From contig JADLEK010000047.1 of NCBI GenBank assembly GCA_020846135.1, positions 1-41,253 of the forward strand: a DNA stretch of 41,253 nucleotides, written 5' to 3'. The translations under genes and the position numbers were made by a program. The stretch is from Gammaproteobacteria bacterium (GTDB lineage: Bacteria; Pseudomonadota; Gammaproteobacteria; Competibacterales; Competibacteraceae). Position 1 is the first letter of the stretch; every line of letters begins with the position of its first letter. The notes below the pieces were generated by a model. That model saw only the letters and a program-made list of their open reading frames with translations. It had not been told where the DNA came from and ran no database searches. Of this stretch, positions 15,473 to 23,824 are shown piece by piece.

Positions 15473-18400
15473 TTAAAAGTTAAGAATGAATCGAGCCAGC
15501 CAAGTCCGCTCAGGCAGAAAGCGCGGATCGGTATTATTACTCCCCGTCTGAAACCAGTAATCCTGAAACTGGAATTGCTGATTGGTCAGATTTCTGGCTT
15601 CAAGCGCAACAATTCCCCAGCGTTTGGGAAGGCGATAACCCACCGTTGCATCCAGTAAAAAGAAATGATCACTGCCGGAGGCCATTGCCGGATTAGCCTC
15701 TGGATCATAACTCACCTGCTGATCGACGTAAGTTGTGCCCACTCCCGCGAAAAAACCGGAAGGATCGAAATAGCGGATATTCAGCGGCACCGTCGTAGTT
15801 TCAAGCCGGGTTGGAAAGCTGGTTCGACGATATTGCCCATTCAGCATTTTGAATCCTTTGTACAGATACTCCGCTGTCACCGACCAGTTGCGATTCAGTA
15901 ACCAGTAAACATAAGCGCGGTATAAATCTTCCTGATCCTTTTCGATCTCAAAAGGCCCCCCGATCCCGAATGGAACTTCCAAGTCGCGGCGTAAGAACTC
16001 CAGGCCACCAAACAGAGCAGGGTTCAAATGCGCGTCAAGACCAATCCCATAGTTCCTTGAAGATGTTCCATTCGTATCGTCAAAAAATTGATTAAAGCCG
16101 GCAAGTTGAGTCGGTTCAATGGTTTGATTCACGATCAGGTCCCGTTTCACCACTTCAAACAGGGCACCGCGCAATACCAGTTGATCGGTGATGCTCCACC
16201 GTAGCCCTAGTTTGGGATTTAATTGATTGAGACTGAAGTTTTGTAATTCGTAAGAATCGTAGCTCAAACCCAAGGTCCCGGTCATATTTGGGGAAAACTG
16301 GATATTGGCATAACCATAACCTGTGTTTTGTTGGCTAGGATAGTCTATAAATATCCCACAACAAGATTGCGATAAATTATTTTGAGTTCGATAAATACCA
16401 AAGCCGGCGATAGTATTAAAGTGATCCTCCTTATAAATCCATTGCGCTTCTGCTTGTCGGCTTTCTGCTTGAACAGAAAAACTAAAGTCATTGCCTTCAA
16501 CAAAAAAACCGGCCAGGTCATCCCGGTCGGCATAAATTAATGAAGCGATGACGCTTGTCTTTGGCGATGGCGAATAGCGAACGCCGACTCGGGTGGTTTC
16601 CTGAGTTGTAGTATTCATTCGATCCTGCGGGGAAAAGCTGCCATCGAAATTCAGGTGTAAGTCGCCCTCGTTGCTTTCACGTCGGCGGTATTCAGCTTGC
16701 AGATTCAATTCTGGCGTCACTTCAGCCTGGACAAATAAATCATAAAGGTCATGCTGGAAATCGCTATTGGGGCGGAAGCCGTCGGTCTGGTAATGGAATT
16801 GCCCCAGACTATAGGAAAACGGCCCATTCAGCCCGGAGACCACCACTTCATCCCCCCAGGTCCCCTGATTGCCCGCCACACCAGAGGCATAAAGCTGAGT
16901 CCGGTCGCGCTCGAAGAGCGACATGTATTCGTTAAACGCCATTTTTGAAACGCCGGTGCGGGCCAGAATATTCAGGTTGGTCGCCACCAGACTCGGCTGA
17001 ATCGGATTGATATTGATCGGTTGCAATAACTGGGCTTGCAGCAATTCGCTGACTTGGGCGATTTCGTAACGGGGACGCCCGGCATAGCTGTCTGAAAGAA
17101 AGCGGTGGGCGGAATAATTGGTCGGATCGAGGCTCAGCGACTGCGTCGCTTTCTCTTGCGCCAGTTGCTCAAAGCCCAGATTTTCATAAATGCCGGCTTG
17201 GCTGGCTTCGCGAGTGGCCAAATCTTCATCCAATAATAATTGGGAGCGGTAAACGGTACGATTTTGATTCAACTCAATGGAATGCTGGACACGATTCAGC
17301 GCCTCGCCGGGCCGGTTAATGCTTTGCAGCCGGATCGCGTCATACAGCCACGGCGTCGGATCGTTGGGGTCGAGTTGTTTGGCCAACTCCAGATATTTTT
17401 CGGCCCGGCGGTCATCCTTGATTTCATAAAATGCCTTGCCGAGATAGCTGCTATAGAGCGAAACCTGCGGCTCCAGCAGGGTCGCTTTGCGAATTTCGTC
17501 CACTGCTGCCCCGGTCTGATTGCGCCGGAATAGCGCGAGTCCCAAGCCCAAATGCGGCAAGCCCAGGGTTGAATCCTGGGCAATGGCGGTCTGAAACGCC
17601 TCGCGCGCGCTATCAATCCGGTTATTGGCCAGTTGCAGGAAACCCCACACGGTATTGACCATCGCATCATTCGGGGCGCGTTGTCGGGCCTGTTCCGCGA
17701 CCTGCGTGGCTTCCTGCCGCCGGCCCATGCCAAACAGCAGGCTGCTCTCCTGCACCAGCGCCCGGGGATTGTTCGGCTCCAGCTCGACCGCCTTTTGCGC
17801 CGCAACCAGCGCGGCATTCAGATCAAACCCGGCCTGTTGCGCCAGACTCAGACTGAGATAGGCCGAGGAAGACGCGGGATTGGCCGCGACCGCCCGTTGG
17901 GCATCGGCCAGCGCCTCGGCGTTGCGGTTTTGCACCAGGGCGATACTGGAACGCAGGCTGTAGGCATCGGCATCGCTCGGATCGAGCGCCAGCGTCCGGT
18001 CAATCGCCTGACGGGCGGCGTTGACCCGGCCTTGCTGGAGATCGCGCTGCGCGGCCCGAATCCGGTCACGGCGGGGATCCTCGGCTTGTGGGCTGATCGG
18101 ATCGGGATAGTAAAGCGACCACTGCACGGCATCGATGGGATTGAGCAGGACAGTCTTGCGCGGCGCTTCATCCCGTTTGGCGGTAGCCTGTTCATTGGCT
18201 GCGACCAGGACGCTGCCCTGGGGATTACGAAATTCGATCAGCCCAGTCAGGACGGTCAAGCGGGCCAGATCGCCGGGTTCCATCGCCAGATTAAACTCGG
18301 TGCCGCGCACCGTGGCGGTGGCGTAGACGGTTTCGATCTCCAGCGGTTCGCCGCCGCTGCGCACCCACACCTCGCCGCTGAGAATCCGCAGCAGATTTTG

Positions 18401-18778
18401 CAAGACCTGGGTGGCGGTCGAGAAGAAGCCTTCTTCGACCGGCGGGGCGATCTGCTTGAACTCCAGCCGACTGTTGGCGTTGAGCTTGATTTGTGCGCCA
18501 TTGCTCAACTGGATCGCCATCCGGCTGCCCTCGCCGGTGCGCACGGTGTCGCCGGGGGTGAGAGTTTGTTCGGCGCTGAGCGGTTGCCAGCACCCCTCGC
18601 GCAACACTTCGGCGGTTCCCAGGACACTGACGATCTGGCCGGCGTCCTGGGCCAAGGCAGCATTGAATGGCAGCGCCAAAATCATCAGGAACAAGCTGAT
18701 CCAGCTTAACCAGATGGGATAGCAACGCCACGATGCTGGATGGTTTGCCGTTAGCCGCGCCGGATGCCCGCAGATCAT
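15473..18778 (-). CDS. FecR / TPR / outer-membrane beta-barrel protein
   Basis: 1101 residues. A signal peptide ends near 43 (NAALA). A FecR domain follows (about 75-195: LTPGDTVRTGEGSRMAIQLSNG split over two strands, LSGEVWVRSGG, ATATVRGTEFNL). Residues about 235-560 are serial TPR repeats (e.g. ALVAAQKAVELEPNNPRAL, AREAFQTAIAQDSTLGLPHL). From about 600 on the chain alternates polar and hydrophobic residues in long strands (YSLGQFHYQTDG, LNLQAEYRRRES, RWGIVALEARNLTN) and ends with Phe (ARFILNF), as outer-membrane barrels do; the end resembles TonB-dependent receptors. So a barrel with a periplasmic FecR-TPR part. It heads the operon with the small gene and the two-component pair. Confidence 0.85.
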   Translation of the reverse strand: MICGHPARLTANHPASWRCYPIWLSWISLFLMILALPFNAALAQDAGQIVSVLGTAEVLREGCWQPLSAEQTLTPGDTVRTGEGSRMAIQLSNGAQIKLNANSRLEFKQIAPPVEEGFFSTATQVLQNLLRILSGEVWVRSGGEPLEIETVYATATVRGTEFNLAMEPGDLARLTVLTGLIEFRNPQGSVLVAANEQATAKRDEAPRKTVLLNPIDAVQWSLYYPDPISPQAEDPRRDRIRAAQRDLQQGRVNAARQAIDRTLALDPSDADAYSLRSSIALVQNRNAEALADAQRAVAANPASSSAYLSLSLAQQAGFDLNAALVAAQKAVELEPNNPRALVQESSLLFGMGRRQEATQVAEQARQRAPNDAMVNTVWGFLQLANNRIDSAREAFQTAIAQDSTLGLPHLGLGLALFRRNQTGAAVDEIRKATLLEPQVSLYSSYLGKAFYEIKDDRRAEKYLELAKQLDPNDPTPWLYDAIRLQSINRPGEALNRVQHSIELNQNRTVYRSQLLLDEDLATREASQAGIYENLGFEQLAQEKATQSLSLDPTNYSAHRFLSDSYAGRPRYEIAQVSELLQAQLLQPININPIQPSLVATNLNILARTGVSKMAFNEYMSLFERDRTQLYASGVAGNQGTWGDEVVVSGLNGPFSYSLGQFHYQTDGFRPNSDFQHDLYDLFVQAEVTPELNLQAEYRRRESNEGDLHLNFDGSFSPQDRMNTTTQETTRVGVRYSPSPKTSVIASLIYADRDDLAGFFVEGNDFSFSVQAESRQAEAQWIYKEDHFNTIAGFGIYRTQNNLSQSCCGIFIDYPSQQNTGYGYANIQFSPNMTGTLGLSYDSYELQNFSLNQLNPKLGLRWSITDQLVLRGALFEVVKRDLIVNQTIEPTQLAGFNQFFDDTNGTSSRNYGIGLDAHLNPALFGGLEFLRRDLEVPFGIGGPFEIEKDQEDLYRAYVYWLLNRNWSVTAEYLYKGFKMLNGQYRRTSFPTRLETTTVPLNIRYFDPSGFFAGVGTTYVDQQVSYDPEANPAMASGSDHFFLLDATVGYRLPKRWGIVALEARNLTNQQFQFQDYWFQTGSNNTDPRFLPERTWLARFILNF

Positions 18779-18900
18779 AAAAAGCCCATTTAAATTAGTT
18801 ATCTATGTCATATTAGAGGGGGATTAGCAGGGGAAAATGACTTAACCAGCCTGTCCGCTCCGCGCAGCCCTTTTGCCCGACCCCGGGGTGTGTTGCGGAT

Positions 18901-18930
18901 AGTATAAGGGTTCCTTTTTTTACTGCACAA
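18901..18930 (-). promoter_or_regulatory. Candidate sigma-70 promoter of the FecR/TPR operon
   Basis: On the minus strand TTGTGC (18930-18925) and TATACT (18906-18901) are separated by 18 bases, about 120 bases before the FecR/TPR start. The -10 box matches five of six consensus positions. No sigma-54 motif was found in 18779-19003. Confidence 0.45.
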
Positions 18931-19003
18931 CTTGTTATTTTTGATAAATATTTTTCCAAATAACGACCAATAGAAACTACAATGGGACAGTTTTTCAGCC
19001 GGT

Positions 19004-19654
19004 TCAGAAATAGTGAATATGCACCCCCTCCTCCGTGCCTTTGGCCAACTCCACCATCCGGGCGGCGACCACTTCCGCCGGCACAAGCCGATAACGACTT
19101 AGTGGCCCCCAGGCGAACAGCGACCAGAACGGCGCCAGCTTTTTACTCCAGTCCTCGGCTGGGCGGGGTTCGGGATGTTCGCCCAGCAACAGCGAGGGAC
19201 GCAGCAAGTGAACGGCTTTAAAATGCAGCTCGCTGACCGCCGCTTCGGCCCGGCCCTTCACCCGGTGGTAGAACACCGGCGAGGCCGGATCAGCGCCCAC
19301 CGCCGAGACCAGAATAAACCGGGATGCGCCGCGCGCCGCCGCCAGCCGGGCCAGTTCCGCGACGTAAATATGATCGACCTTGGCGAATGCTTCCGGCGAA
19401 CCGGCCGCCCGATGAGTGGTCCCCAGACAGCACAACACCGCATCGGTCTGGACCAATCCGGTGTAATCCCGCAACCGCTCAAAATCGAGGATCTGCACCG
19501 TCAATTTCGGATGGGTCTGCGTCAGGGGTCGGCGACTGAACACCGTGACCTGGCTGAACGCATCATCCGCCAGCAACGCACTCAGACAGTGACCGCCCAC
19601 CAGGCCAGTCGCGCCCGCCAGTAATACGCGGATTCCCGCTGATGAATTCGCCAT
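19004..19654 (-). CDS. NAD(P)-binding atypical SDR, HTATIP2-like
   Basis: 216 residues. A Rossmann fold with GATGLVGGHCL near the N-terminus, then VTVFSRRPL, DAVLCCLGTT, FILVSAVGADP and YHRVKGRAE (Tyr-x3-Lys), LRPSLLLGE. This matches the HTATIP2/CC3-like group of atypical short-chain dehydrogenases, for which bacterial substrates are not known to me. The ATG at 19654 has AGGAG about nine bases upstream; the frame extends to 19672 without a binding site. It stands alone, divergent from algH, with a REP pair in the space between. Confidence 0.85.
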   Translation of the reverse strand: MANSSAGIRVLLAGATGLVGGHCLSALLADDAFSQVTVFSRRPLTQTHPKLTVQILDFERLRDYTGLVQTDAVLCCLGTTHRAAGSPEAFAKVDHIYVAELARLAAARGASRFILVSAVGADPASPVFYHRVKGRAEAAVSELHFKAVHLLRPSLLLGEHPEPRPAEDWSKKLAPFWSLFAWGPLSRYRLVPAEVVAARMVELAKGTEEGVHIHYF

Positions 19655-19795
19655 GTCGCCTATACTCCTCAAGTGATTTGGTCATTGCGGTCTTTACCGG
19701 AGTCAATCGTTGCTGATCAAGTTTAGCGATCCCGACAACATTCGCCTGTTCAAATCCTCCTACTGCAACCGGACTTTTATTGACCCAATATTTAA

Positions 19796-19874
19796 GTAGG
19801 CCGGATAAGGCAGGCGCATCGCGCCGCATCCAACGATGCCAGGATGCCGGATGCGCTACGCTTATCCGGCCTAC
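19796..19874. repeat. Paired REP palindromes (BIME-like), best copy
   Basis: GTAGGCCGGATAAG (19796-19809) is perfectly inverted as CTTATCCGGCCTAC (19861-19874). Inside are CGCGCCGCATCC and GATGCCGGATGCGCTACG, so the whole can fold as two facing REP hairpins. It lies between the divergent SDR and algH genes (19655-19935), which otherwise show no clear feature, and is 61 bases before the algH start. Confidence 0.85.
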
Positions 19875-19935
19875 CCGTTCTGACATCCATATAATGTTGG
19901 TCGAAGTACTACTCTCGCCTGCACGAATCCAGCCC

Positions 19936-20499
19936 ATGCTCGAACCCACTTATCTGACTCATCAGTTCCTGATCGCCATGCCCGCGCTGGCCGATCCGAA
20001 TTTTTTCCAGACCGTTATTTACATCAGCGAACACAACGCCGGCGGCGCTTTGGGTCTGGTTATCAACCGGCGGCTGGGTCTCACCATGGGCGAGTTGCTG
20101 GAACATCTGCAAATCGTTACTGATCAGTCTGTTATCACCGCATCGCCGATCTACCATGGCGGGCCGGTGCAGCCGGAGCAGGGTTTTGTCCTGCACAGTC
20201 CGCTCGGCCAGTGGGGCGCGACCTTGCGCGTGACCGACCAGATCGGCATCACTACCTCCCGCGACATTCTGCAAGCGCTGGCGGACGGCACAGGCCCGGA
20301 ACAGTGGCTGGTCGCCTTGGGCTATGCCGGCTGGGGGCCAGGCCAACTGGAACGCGAAATGCTGGAAAACGCCTGGCTATCGGTTCCTGCTGATCCCAAC
20401 CTGCTGTTTCATATCCCTAGCGAACAGCGCTGGCGGGCCGCCGCCGACCTGCTCGGTATTGACCTGATGCTGCTCTCCACCGATGCCGGCCACGCCTGA
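19936..20499 (+). CDS. algH: UPF0301 protein, AlgH/YqgE family
   Basis: 187 residues. Begins MLEPTYLTHQFLIAMPAL and carries the family marks YISEHNAGGALGLVINR, YHGGPVQPEQGFVLH and LGYAGWGPGQLEREM. Function is not established; it was named for an effect on alginate in Pseudomonas. The frame is open from 19780, but the upstream part only translates the REP repeat, so the ATG at 19936 is taken as the start. It opens the algH-ruvX-pyrR-pyrB-pyrC' run, the order known from Pseudomonas, overlapping ruvX by 17 bases. Confidence 0.92.
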   Translation: MLEPTYLTHQFLIAMPALADPNFFQTVIYISEHNAGGALGLVINRRLGLTMGELLEHLQIVTDQSVITASPIYHGGPVQPEQGFVLHSPLGQWGATLRVTDQIGITTSRDILQALADGTGPEQWLVALGYAGWGPGQLEREMLENAWLSVPADPNLLFHIPSEQRWRAAADLLGIDLMLLSTDAGHA

Positions 20500-20998
20500 C
20501 TGCGCCGCGCCAAAAACCCCCTCCCTCCAGACAGGGGAGTGCCGGGGTGGAGGAATCGCCCTGGGCTTTGACTTTGGCCGGGTGCGGATTGGCGTCGCCA
20601 TCGGCGAGGCGGTCACCGGCTTGGCCCGACCCCTGAGCGTTTTACCCACCCGCCAGCACCAACCAGACTGGGGAGCGATCGCCCGGCTGATTCAGGACTG
20701 GCGTCCGAACTGGCTGGTTGTCGGCATCCCGCGCCACGCCGACGACAGCGCCAACGCCGTGACCGAAGCCGCCTTGCAGTTCAGCCGCCAGTTGGGCGAA
20801 CGCTTCCGACTGCCGGTCGCGACTATCGACGAGCGGTTATCCTCGTGGGAAGCCGGGCAGCGGCGTATTGCAACCCCTTCAGCCAAACGCCGCCGGGCCG
20901 ATCAGGCGCTGGACGCCCAAGCGGCGGCAGTGATTCTGGAAAGCTGGTTTAACCATCAACGGAGTACCGACTCATCATGGGCAACGCCGAATTCCTGA
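20483..20998 (+). CDS. ruvX: RNase H-fold protein RuvX/YqgF (putative pre-16S rRNA nuclease)
   Basis: 171 residues. RNase H-like fold with the first catalytic Asp in ALGFDFGRVRIGVAIG, then WLVVGIPRH, ATIDERLSSWEA and the final Asp-containing DAQAAAVILESW. The family is tied to 16S rRNA 5'-end maturation and Holliday-junction-like folds. The N-terminus carries about 25 extra residues rich in Pro and Gly (TPDCAAPKTPSLQTG) compared with usual homologues; the DNA beneath, near 20515-20557, forms CCCCT/AGGGG palindromes like a dispersed repeat. No other in-frame start exists. It overlaps algH by 17 and pyrR by 22 bases. Confidence 0.92.
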   Translation: MPATPDCAAPKTPSLQTGECRGGGIALGFDFGRVRIGVAIGEAVTGLARPLSVLPTRQHQPDWGAIARLIQDWRPNWLVVGIPRHADDSANAVTEAALQFSRQLGERFRLPVATIDERLSSWEAGQRRIATPSAKRRRADQALDAQAAAVILESWFNHQRSTDSSWATPNS

Positions 20999-21474
20999 TT
21001 GAAGCCCTCACCGGGCAATTACGCGAGTTATTGACCCGGCGCGGCATTACCGATCCCGCACTGGTCGGGATTCATACCGGCGGGGTCTGGATCGCCGAAC
21101 GGCTGCGGCAACGGCTGGGCATTACGACGCCGCTTGGCCAGATGGACATTGCCTTCTACCGCGACGATTTCAGCCGGATCGGCGTCCATCCCCAGGTGCG
21201 GCCCTCGGAATTGCCGTTTGATGTGGATAATCGCCATATCGTGCTGGTGGACGACGTACTGTACACCGGGCGCACCATTCGCGCCGCGCTCAACGAACTG
21301 TTCGATTATGGCCGCCCGGCCTCGGTGCTGCTAGCGGTGCTGGTGGATCGGGGCGGGCGGGAAGTGCCGATTGAAGCCAATGCCGTCGGAACCCGCCTCC
21401 AGCTCCCGGCCAGCGATCAGATTGAACTCATTGGCCCTGATCACCTGCAACTGCGGATTCAAACTGTCCCATGA
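20977..21474 (+). CDS. pyrR: PyrR bifunctional pyr regulator / uracil phosphoribosyltransferase
   Basis: 165 residues. Phosphoribosyltransferase fold with the PRPP-binding loop [18 protein letters not shown] and the marks [13 protein letters not shown] and [10 protein letters not shown]. In Firmicutes PyrR attenuates pyr transcription by binding RNA; in Pseudomonas-type clusters it is linked to pyrB but the RNA role is less clear. No obvious attenuator is visible here, because the genes overlap with no leader space. The stop overlaps the pyrB start as ATGA. Confidence 0.93.
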   Translation: MGNAEFLIEALTGQLRELLTRRGITDPALVGIHTGGVWIAERLRQRLGITTPLGQMDIAFYRDDFSRIGVHPQVRPSELPFDVDNRHIVLVDDVLYTGRTIRAALNELFDYGRPASVLLAVLVDRGGREVPIEANAVGTRLQLPASDQIELIGPDHLQLRIQTVP

Positions 21475-22451
21475 GCGATTATCACATCCAACTCGACCGC
21501 CAGGACCGGCTGGTGCATTTTCTGACCGTGGAAGGACTCACCCACCGCCATCTGACCGAGATTCTCGACACCGCCGAATCGTTGCGCGGGGTCGCGGAAC
21601 GGCGGATCAAGAAGCTGCCGACTTTGCACGGCAAAACTGTGGTCAACCTGTTTTTCGAGGCCAGCACTCGCACCCGCACCACCTTTGAACTGGCGGCCAA
21701 ACGGCTGTCAGCGGATGTGCTGAATCTCAACATCGCTACCTCGTCAGCAGTTAAGGGCGAGAGCCTGCTCGATACCCTGCGCAATATCGAAGCCATGCAG
21801 TGCGACATGTTCGTGGTGCGCCATGAGCAGAGCGGGGCGGCGGAATTCATCGCCCGCCATGTCAAGCCACATATCGCCGTCCTCAATGCCGGCGATGGCC
21901 GCCATGCCCACCCGACCCAGGCGATGCTGGACGTCTTCACCATCCGCCGCCACAAACCCGATTTTCCCAACCTGAGCGTGGCCATCGTCGGCGACATCCT
22001 GCATTCGCGGGTGGCGCGGTCGCTGATTCACGCCCTCAACATTCTTGGCGCGGGCGAAATCCGGGTGATCGCACCGCGTACCCTGCTGCCGGCCCAGGTT
22101 GAGACGCTGGGCGTTCACCCCTGCCACGATCCGCGGCAGGGATTGCGGGATGTGGATGTGGTGGTGATGCTGCGCTTGCAGCGGGAGCGGATGGAGGGCG
22201 CGTTGTTGCCCAGCGAGGCGGAATTTTTCCAGCGTTATGGTTTAACCGAGGAACGGCTAGCGCTGGCTAAACCGGACGCGATCGTCATGCACCCGGCACC
22301 GATCAATCGCGGGGTGGAAATCGACTCGCGGGTCGCCGACGGGCCGCAGTCGGTGATTCTGGAGCAGGTCACCAACGGCATTGCGGTACGCATGGCGATT
22401 ATGTCGATCACGCTCGGCCACCACGCCCGGTCTACTGAGGAGAATGCCTGA
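21471..22451 (+). CDS. pyrB: Aspartate carbamoyltransferase catalytic chain
   Basis: 326 residues. Makes N-carbamoyl-aspartate in pyrimidine synthesis. The carbamoyl-phosphate site is in [18 protein letters not shown], with HPTQAMLD, the later RLQRERM and [12 protein letters not shown]. It is longer than the E. coli chain at the N-terminus, like the Pseudomonas class A enzyme, which works as a dodecamer with an inactive dihydroorotase and uses no PyrI. The next gene encodes just such a protein, and no pyrI is seen. ATGA overlap with pyrR; one-base TGATG overlap with pyrC'. Confidence 0.96.
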   Translation: MSDYHIQLDRQDRLVHFLTVEGLTHRHLTEILDTAESLRGVAERRIKKLPTLHGKTVVNLFFEASTRTRTTFELAAKRLSADVLNLNIATSSAVKGESLLDTLRNIEAMQCDMFVVRHEQSGAAEFIARHVKPHIAVLNAGDGRHAHPTQAMLDVFTIRRHKPDFPNLSVAIVGDILHSRVARSLIHALNILGAGEIRVIAPRTLLPAQVETLGVHPCHDPRQGLRDVDVVVMLRLQRERMEGALLPSEAEFFQRYGLTEERLALAKPDAIVMHPAPINRGVEIDSRVADGPQSVILEQVTNGIAVRMAIMSITLGHHARSTEENA

Positions 22452-23725
22452 TGCGCACCGTGATTCAGGGGGGGCGGATTATCGACCCGGCCCGGCGTAT
22501 GGACACGGTCGCTGACCTGTTCATCGCCGAAGGCAAAATCGCCGGTCTCGGCCAGACCCCGGACGGCTTTGTCGCCGATCAGGTGATTGCCGCCCACGAC
22601 CGGGTAGTATGTCCCGGCCTGATCGACCTGTGCGCCCGGTTGCGCGAGCCGGGGCAGGAACACAAGGCCACCATCGCCAGCGAGAGCGCGGCGGCGGCAG
22701 CGGGTGGTATCACCACGCTGGTCTGCCCGCCCGACACCGAGCCGCCGATTGACGAACCGGCGGTCGTCGAGTGGATTCGCCGCCGGGCCAAGGCGGCCGG
22801 GCAGGCGCGGGTGTTGACCCTGGGTGCGTTGACTCACCGATTGCGCGGCGAGCGGCTGGCGGAAATGGCGGCCTTGCAGGATGTCGGTTGCATTGGTGTC
22901 AGCGACGGCGGCCACCCCATCGCCAACAGTCGGGTGTTGCGCCGGGCGCTGGAATACGCCGCCACCTTTAACCTCACCGTGTTTCTGACTCCGCTCGATC
23001 CCGATCTGGGTCACGGCCTGGCTCACGAGGGTCAGGTGGCCGCCCGGCTGGGGTTGTCCGGAATTCCGGTCGCGGCGGAAACCGGGAGCATTGCCCGCAA
23101 TCTGGAACTGGTGCGCGATCTGGGGGTGCGGGTTCATTTCGGGCGGCTGTCCAGCGCCCGGGCCGTCGATCTGATCGCCCGCGCCCAGGCCGATGGTTTG
23201 CCGGTGACCGCCGATGTGGCGGTTCATCACTTGCACCTGACTGAGATCGACTTGATCGGCTTCGACAGCCGCTGCCATGTCCGGCCGCCGTTGCGTGGTC
23301 TGCGGGACAAGGACACACTGCGGACTGGAGTGGCGGCGGGCGTTATTGGGGCGATCTGCTCCGATCATCAGCCGCATGAACCGGACGCCAAACTGGCTCC
23401 ATTCGGCGATACCGAACCGGGCATTTCCGGGCTGGATACGCTGTTGGCCCTGAGTCTGCGCCTGGTCCGAGACGAGGCGCTGTCCTTGCCAGCGGTGATC
23501 GAGCGGCTGACCTGGGGACCGGCGCGGATTCTGGGACTGGATCGCGGGCATCTCGGGGTGGGCGCCATCGCCGATGTCTGCATTTTCGACCCGGATGCGG
23601 AGTGGCGGCTGGAACCCGACGTTATGCGTAGCCGGGGGCAGAACAGCCCGTTTACCGGCTGGGAATTGCAGGGCCGGGTGGTACAGACCCTGCTGGAAGG
23701 GCGGAGTGTGTTTGCGGGACGCTAG
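22451..23725 (+). CDS. pyrX: Dihydroorotase-like protein without zinc ligands (PyrC')
   Basis: 424 residues of the amidohydrolase fold. Active dihydroorotases bind zinc through an HxH pair in PGLVDxHVHLREPG; here it reads PGLIDLCARLREPG, so both His are lost. A later His is also replaced (VHFGRLSS for a HxCH-type motif), while SDHQPHEPDAK is kept. This matches the catalytically dead PyrC' of Pseudomonas, needed to assemble active class A aspartate carbamoyltransferase. A working PyrC should be encoded elsewhere. The last 14 codons and 25 bases after the stop are duplicated in tandem. Confidence 0.92.
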   Translation: MRTVIQGGRIIDPARRMDTVADLFIAEGKIAGLGQTPDGFVADQVIAAHDRVVCPGLIDLCARLREPGQEHKATIASESAAAAAGGITTLVCPPDTEPPIDEPAVVEWIRRRAKAAGQARVLTLGALTHRLRGERLAEMAALQDVGCIGVSDGGHPIANSRVLRRALEYAATFNLTVFLTPLDPDLGHGLAHEGQVAARLGLSGIPVAAETGSIARNLELVRDLGVRVHFGRLSSARAVDLIARAQADGLPVTADVAVHHLHLTEIDLIGFDSRCHVRPPLRGLRDKDTLRTGVAAGVIGAICSDHQPHEPDAKLAPFGDTEPGISGLDTLLALSLRLVRDEALSLPAVIERLTWGPARILGLDRGHLGVGAIADVCIFDPDAEWRLEPDVMRSRGQNSPFTGWELQGRVVQTLLEGRSVFAGR

Positions 23726-23817
23726 TGCAAACCGCACAGAGAACCCTCGACAGACCCTGCTGGAAGGGCGGAGTGTGTTTGCGGGACGCTAGTGCAAACC
23801 GCACAGAGAACCCTCGA
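23684..23817 (+). repeat. Exact 67-bp tandem duplication at the pyrC' 3' end
   Basis: Copy one is 23684-23750 and copy two 23751-23817, identical over 67 bases. Each holds the last 14 codons of pyrC' with the stop codon TAG and 25 bases beyond it. The second copy lies outside the gene and repeats the stop. No terminator hairpin is evident before the convergent gene that ends at 23825. Confidence 0.95.
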
Positions 23818-23824
23818 AGAACCC

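Noticed and set aside
17633..18709. 358-residue plus-strand open frame
   Set aside because: Antisense to the FecR/TPR gene, which has clear domains.
18779..19003. Sigma-54 promoter ahead of the FecR/TPR operon
   Set aside because: No GG-N10-GC pair in a TGGCAC/TTGC context was found; a sigma-70-like promoter fits better.
19780..19935. Longer algH start adding 52 residues
   Set aside because: The extension translates the REP pair; the family N-terminus begins at the ATG at 19936.
22235..23737. 500-residue minus-strand open frame
   Set aside because: Antisense to pyrB and pyrC', which are certain; GC-rich codon bias opens this frame.
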